A DNA stretch of 64,000 nt from UBA2287 sp037442025 (lineage in GTDB: Bacteria; Bacteroidota; Bacteroidia; Bacteroidales; Tenuifilaceae), in contig JBBIRB010000007.1 of NCBI GenBank assembly GCA_037442025.1, positions 1 to 64,000 on the forward strand. The letters run 5' to 3'. Below, one piece after another: positions 60,749-64,000 of this stretch. A model generated the notes under the pieces. It had not been told where the DNA came from and did no database searches. It was given only the letters and a program-made list of their open reading frames with translations. The translations under genes were made by a program, and so were the position numbers. Position 1 is the stretch's first letter; each line of letters begins with the position of its first letter.

Positions 60749-61654
60749 ATGTCTATCACAAAACTCGACCAACTCTTCGAAGTAGTAAAGAGCAAACCCA
60801 AAAAACGCCTCGTTGCGGCATACGCTAACGACGACCATACCATTGAAGCCGTTAGTATGGCTGTTGACATGGGCATTGTTGATGCAACCCTTGTAGGCGA
60901 CGAAGCAACCATTAAAAAAGTATGCGCTTCGCACAATATTGATCTAGCTAAATTTCGCATTGTTCAGGAAAACGATGAAATGAAAGCAGCCAACAAGGCA
61001 GTAGAACTTATAAATAAAGGCGAAGGCGATGTACTTATGAAAGGGCTTGTGAGCACCGATAAGTACATGCGTGCCATTCTGAACAAAGAAACAGGATTAG
61101 TGCCACCAAAGGGAGTTCTAACGCACGTTACCGTAGTTCAGGTTCCAACATACCACAAATTATTAGTGGTTGGAGATGTGGCAATTATTCCTGCACCCGA
61201 CCTTGCACAAAAAATTGCCATAACCAATTTTCTTATACAAACGGCTCACTCCCTTGGAATTGAAAAACCAAAGGTGGCCCTCAATGCTGCGACAGAACAA
61301 ATGTCGGCAGGAATGCAAGCCTGCATCGATGCTGCAATTATTTCGAAAATGGCCGACAGGGGTCAAATCAAAGGGGCATTTGTTGATGGACCACTAGCGC
61401 TCGACGTAGCCATCGATAAGGAATCGGCCGAAATTAAGAAAGTTTCTGGAGGAGTTGCCGGCGATGCCGACTGTATTCTTTTCCCCAACATTGAAAGCGG
61501 CAACGTGTTCTTTAAAGCATGTACCAAATTGGCAAAAGGTGAACTAGGTGCTATGGTTATGGGCGCAAAAGTTCCCTGCGTGCTTACATCGCGCGGCGAC
61601 AGCGTTCAATCAAAAATGTACTCCATTGCCCTTGCAGCCAATGCTGCAAAATAA
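60749..61654 (+). CDS. ptb: Phosphate butyryltransferase
   Basis: A 301-residue enzyme of the phosphate acetyl/butyryltransferase family, converting butyryl-CoA (or branched acyl-CoA) and phosphate to the acyl phosphate. Landmarks are GDVLMKGLVSTDKYMRAIL, PPKGVLTHV, GDVAIIPAPDL and VDGPLALDVAID. The length fits Ptb (about 300) rather than Pta. It lies between ackA and buk, 17 bases before buk, so the operon can form butyryl phosphate and then ATP. Confidence 0.94.
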   Translation: MSITKLDQLFEVVKSKPKKRLVAAYANDDHTIEAVSMAVDMGIVDATLVGDEATIKKVCASHNIDLAKFRIVQENDEMKAANKAVELINKGEGDVLMKGLVSTDKYMRAILNKETGLVPPKGVLTHVTVVQVPTYHKLLVVGDVAIIPAPDLAQKIAITNFLIQTAHSLGIEKPKVALNAATEQMSAGMQACIDAAIISKMADRGQIKGAFVDGPLALDVAIDKESAEIKKVSGGVAGDADCILFPNIESGNVFFKACTKLAKGELGAMVMGAKVPCVLTSRGDSVQSKMYSIALAANAAK

Positions 61655-61671
61655 ATAACCAAAAAACACAA

Positions 61672-62754
61672 ATGACCATGGATGAATATCTAATTTTGGC
61701 CATTAACCCTGGGTCTACATCGACCAAAATTGCTGTTTACCAGAATAGCAAGTCAATATTTCTTCGCACTCTTCGTCACCAAACCGACGAGCTTAAGCCA
61801 TTCAAACGAATTACCGATCAGTTTGAATTTCGTAAAAGAATAATTCTTGAAGAACTGAAAGCAGTTGATATTGATATTAATAAACTTTCGGCAGTAGTGG
61901 GTCGTGGAGGTTTAATAAAACCCATCGAATCGGGTGTATACGGTGTAAACGAAAGAATGAAAGAGGATTTAAAAGCGAGCATAAGGGGTGAACATGCCAG
62001 CAACTTAGGGGCACTAATCGCCGACAATATTGCTCAAAGCATTCCCAATGCCAAAGCATACATTGCCGACCCCGTAGTAGTTGATGAACTGCAGGATGTT
62101 GCCCGCATATCGGGCCACCCAAAGTTCGAAAGGGTTTCCATTTTTCATGCATTGAATCAAAAAGCCATTGCACGCCAGTATGCAAAAACCCTCGATAAAA
62201 AGTATGAAGAACTGAATATAATTGTGGCCCACTTAGGGGGCGGCATTTCTGTAGGTGCACATTGCAATGGCAAAGTTATCGATGTAAATAATGCTCTCGA
62301 TGGTGAAGGACCCTTCTCGCCAGAAAGAGCTGGAACCGTTCCTGCCGGACAGCTTGCCAAACTTTGCTTTAGCGGAGAATTCACCTATGAACAGGTAAAA
62401 AAAATGCTTACCGGCGAAGGTGGATTGGTGGCTCATGCCAATACCAACGATGCCTACGAAATTGAAATGAAAGCCAAAGCAGGCGACAAGAAAGCCATTC
62501 TGCTTCAAGATGCTATGGCTTACAATGTTGGCAAATGGATTGGCCAAATGGCCACAGTGCTGAAAGGCAAAGTAGATGGTATAATTCTTACCGGTGGCAT
62601 TGCTAACAACCCCTATTTAGTTGAATATATTAAGGATATGGTTGGTTTCATTGCACCAGTTGCTGTTTACCCGGGTGAGGATGAAATGCAGGCATTAGCA
62701 ATGAATGCTCTTATGGCACTACGTGGCGATGTTTTGCCTAAAGAGTACAAGTAA
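61672..62754 (+). CDS. buk: Butyrate kinase
   Basis: A 360-residue ASKHA kinase converting butyryl (or isobutyryl, isovaleryl) phosphate and ADP to acid and ATP. Landmarks are LAINPGSTSTKIAVY, VVGRGGLIKPIESGVY, VAHLGGGISVGAHCNGKVIDVNNALDGEGPF as family signature in parts (HLGGGISVGAH, NNALDGEGPFSPERAG), and ILTGGIANN. It may start at ATG 61678 instead. It is last in the ackA-ptb-buk operon, with a strong terminator after it. Confidence 0.95.
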   Translation: MTMDEYLILAINPGSTSTKIAVYQNSKSIFLRTLRHQTDELKPFKRITDQFEFRKRIILEELKAVDIDINKLSAVVGRGGLIKPIESGVYGVNERMKEDLKASIRGEHASNLGALIADNIAQSIPNAKAYIADPVVVDELQDVARISGHPKFERVSIFHALNQKAIARQYAKTLDKKYEELNIIVAHLGGGISVGAHCNGKVIDVNNALDGEGPFSPERAGTVPAGQLAKLCFSGEFTYEQVKKMLTGEGGLVAHANTNDAYEIEMKAKAGDKKAILLQDAMAYNVGKWIGQMATVLKGKVDGIILTGGIANNPYLVEYIKDMVGFIAPVAVYPGEDEMQALAMNALMALRGDVLPKEYK

Positions 62755-62772
62755 AAGTTATAAAACTAATTC

Positions 62773-62800
62773 AAAAGCCCGACTATCGGGCTTTTTTTTT
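62773..62800 (+). terminator. Rho-independent terminator of the ackA-ptb-buk operon
   Basis: Ten-bp stem (62773-62782 with 62786-62795), three-base loop, T run. Confidence 0.92.
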
Positions 62801-62827
62801 GTATATTGCATCCAAAACCATTAACCT

Positions 62828-63514
62828 ATGAAAAGAATTGTATTTCTCAATCTCATTCTATTTGCCATTATTATTGGCTGTAACCCAAATGCTGGAAGTA
62901 ATTTGAACTCCAGTTCGAAACTAGAGGGAAAGCTGCCCCAGCCCTCATTGAAGGGTAAAATGAGTACCGAAGAGGCTATTTACAAACGGGCTTCGGTTAG
63001 GCTTTTTCAGAATCGCCCAGTAAGCATTGAGAACATTTCGCAACTGCTCTATGCTGCTCAGGGCATATCGCACAGCTACGGAGAGCGCCAGTTTCGAACG
63101 GCCCCTTCGGCTGGAGCAACCTACCCTTTAGAAACTTATCTCTTCACACCAAGCGGCGTATATAAATACAATCCACTTGAACACTCGCTCAGCAGGTTAT
63201 TCGAAGATGATAAAAGAAGTCAACTGTCGGAAGCGTCGTTAGGCCAAACTGCTGTAAGCAGTGCACCAGTAGTAATACTGTTCACTATGGTTCAGGAGCG
63301 CACCGAGAAGCGGTATGGCGAAAGGGCATTCCGTTACATTTGCATGGAAGCAGGACATGCAGCACAAAATCTTCACCTTCAGGCAGTCGCCCTAGGCTTA
63401 TCGTCGGTTCCGGTTGGTGCTTTTTACGATGAGCAAGTTGCCGGGGTTTTGGGCTGCCCCAACAATGAGCATCCGCTTTACATTGTACCCATTGGGTACG
63501 AACAGGTTAAATAG
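62828..63514 (+). CDS. Nitroreductase/SagB-type dehydrogenase lipoprotein
   Basis: A 228-residue flavin-dependent oxidoreductase of the nitroreductase fold, SagB/ThcOx branch (KRASVRLFQNRPVS, QLLYAAQGIS, TAPSAGATYPLETYL, RYICMEAGHAAQNLHLQAVALGL). It carries a lipoprotein signal (IIGCNPN), so it lies outside the cytoplasm, unusual for an FMN enzyme. No partner peptide or cyclodehydratase gene is nearby, so an azoline oxidase role is not supported. The substrate is unknown. Confidence 0.9.
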   Translation: MKRIVFLNLILFAIIIGCNPNAGSNLNSSSKLEGKLPQPSLKGKMSTEEAIYKRASVRLFQNRPVSIENISQLLYAAQGISHSYGERQFRTAPSAGATYPLETYLFTPSGVYKYNPLEHSLSRLFEDDKRSQLSEASLGQTAVSSAPVVILFTMVQERTEKRYGERAFRYICMEAGHAAQNLHLQAVALGLSSVPVGAFYDEQVAGVLGCPNNEHPLYIVPIGYEQVK

Positions 63515-63517
63515 AAT

Positions 63518-63552
63518 GCAAAGGGGCATCTTGAAGTAAGATGCCCCTTTGC
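63518..63552. terminator. Bidirectional terminator between the nitroreductase gene and sucD
   Basis: Perfect 15-bp stem (63518-63532 with 63538-63552), five-base loop, between convergent genes. Confidence 0.88.
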
Positions 63553-63566
63553 AATATTTATAAAAC

Positions 63567-64000
63567 CTATCGCTTCAACACTTTTGCCATAGTTGAACCT
63601 ATGTGAGCGGGCGATTCGACCACGTGAATACCGCACTCTGCCATAATACGCATTTTGGCTGCAGCAGTATCGTCGGAGCCACCAATAATAGCCCCAGCAT
63701 GGCCCATTCTGCGGCCTTTCGGTGCAGTTTGGCCAGCAATAAAACCAACCACCGGCTTTTTGCAGTTCTTTTTAATCCAATATGCTGCTTCGGCCTCCAT
63801 GGTTCCTCCAATTTCGCCAATCATTACAATTCCTTCCGTTTCCGGATCGTTGGCAAAAAGCTTTATGGCATCGAGGGTAGTAGTACCCACAATAGGATCG
63901 CCACCAATTCCAATACATGTCGACTGACCCAATCCTATTTTTGTAATCTGGTCTACCGCCTCATAGGTTAAAGTGCCCGAACGAGATACAATACCTATAG
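63567..64000 (-). CDS. sucD: Succinate-CoA ligase alpha subunit, 5' end beyond the window
   Basis: The frame stays open to base 64000, so the gene continues past the edge. The visible part (about 144 codons) includes VSRSGTLTYEAV, GLGQSTCIGIGGDP, IGEIGGTMEAEAA and the active-site His region GRRMGHAGAIIGG. The Met at 63932 is an internal TTG-derived start and not real. The enzyme makes succinate and ATP or GTP from succinyl-CoA in the TCA cycle or its reductive branch. Confidence 0.95.
   Translation of the reverse strand, partial: IGIVSRSGTLTYEAVDQITKIGLGQSTCIGIGGDPIVGTTTLDAIKLFANDPETEGIVMIGEIGGTMEAEAAYWIKKNCKKPVVGFIAGQTAPKGRRMGHAGAIIGGSDDTAAAKMRIMAECGIHVVESPAHIGSTMAKVLKR

Overview
The window is a stretch of chromosome from a member of the Bacteroidota, most likely a Bacteroidales-type organism with roughly 40% GC. 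Four things point there. Many genes have the Bacteroidota -7 promoter box (TAnnTTTG) and no clear Shine-Dalgarno sequence. A gldI-type FKBP lipoprotein sits next to nrnA and ndk. There is a type IX secretion (T9SS) sorting tail. The families DUF4369/TlpA, DUF4465 and DUF6599 are present. Almost all of the window is ordinary chromosomal gene content; no phage, transposase, CRISPR array, rRNA or tRNA was seen.

Layout. 1-7.1 kb: a sensor kinase (cut by the window edge), its receiver protein, an omega-amidase, an AddA/RecB-like helicase-nuclease and a TlpA-type lipoprotein. 7.3-16.2 kb: ferritin, secA, a PatB-type aminotransferase, slyD, a cold-shock protein, an SDR and an orphan DUF4130 protein. 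16.2-28.1 kb: a SOS1-like Na+/H+ antiporter, a secreted S9-type hydrolase, a second TlpA-like protein, a metal-chelate ABC transporter (binding protein, permease, ATPase) and a hybrid kinase coupled to a DUF6599 protein. 28.3-37.1 kb: an 853-residue secreted repeat protein, DUF3108 and DUF368 proteins, a methyl-accepting chemotaxis protein and a secreted zinc peptidase. 37.1-40.3 kb: argS, with a one-gene ATPase cassette lodged at its 3' end. 40.4-43.8 kb: a cobalamin-riboswitch-controlled surface operon. 43.9-58.9 kb: a K+/H+ antiporter, a D-threonine-aldolase-like enzyme, an RsmI-like methylase, the four-gene FKBP lipoprotein cluster with nrnA/ndk, recF, msrB and a radical SAM protein. 59.5-64 kb: ackA-ptb-buk, a nitroreductase-like lipoprotein and the start of sucD.

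Two regions stand out. First, a DUF4143-type AAA ATPase gene lies between two exact 26-bp direct repeats. One copy is the last eight codons of argS (including its stop codon) plus two bases. This looks like a 1.3-kb unit inserted at the 3' end of argS with no recombinase of its own. Second, a well-preserved cobalamin riboswitch (minus strand, about 43618-43778) heads a three-gene operon: a DUF4465 (BtuH-like) lipoprotein, an FGE/SUMF1-fold exported protein and a small stand-alone T9SS-tail protein. It suggests a corrinoid-capture system with an unfamiliar surface component and no BtuB gene beside it.

Metabolically, ackA-ptb-buk and sucD suggest fermentation with acetate and butyrate (or branched acid) production and substrate-level ATP formation. 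Ferritin, msrB and TlpA proteins suggest handling of oxidative stress. Gliding/T9SS-related and envelope genes fit a particle- or surface-associated lifestyle. These lifestyle statements are inference.
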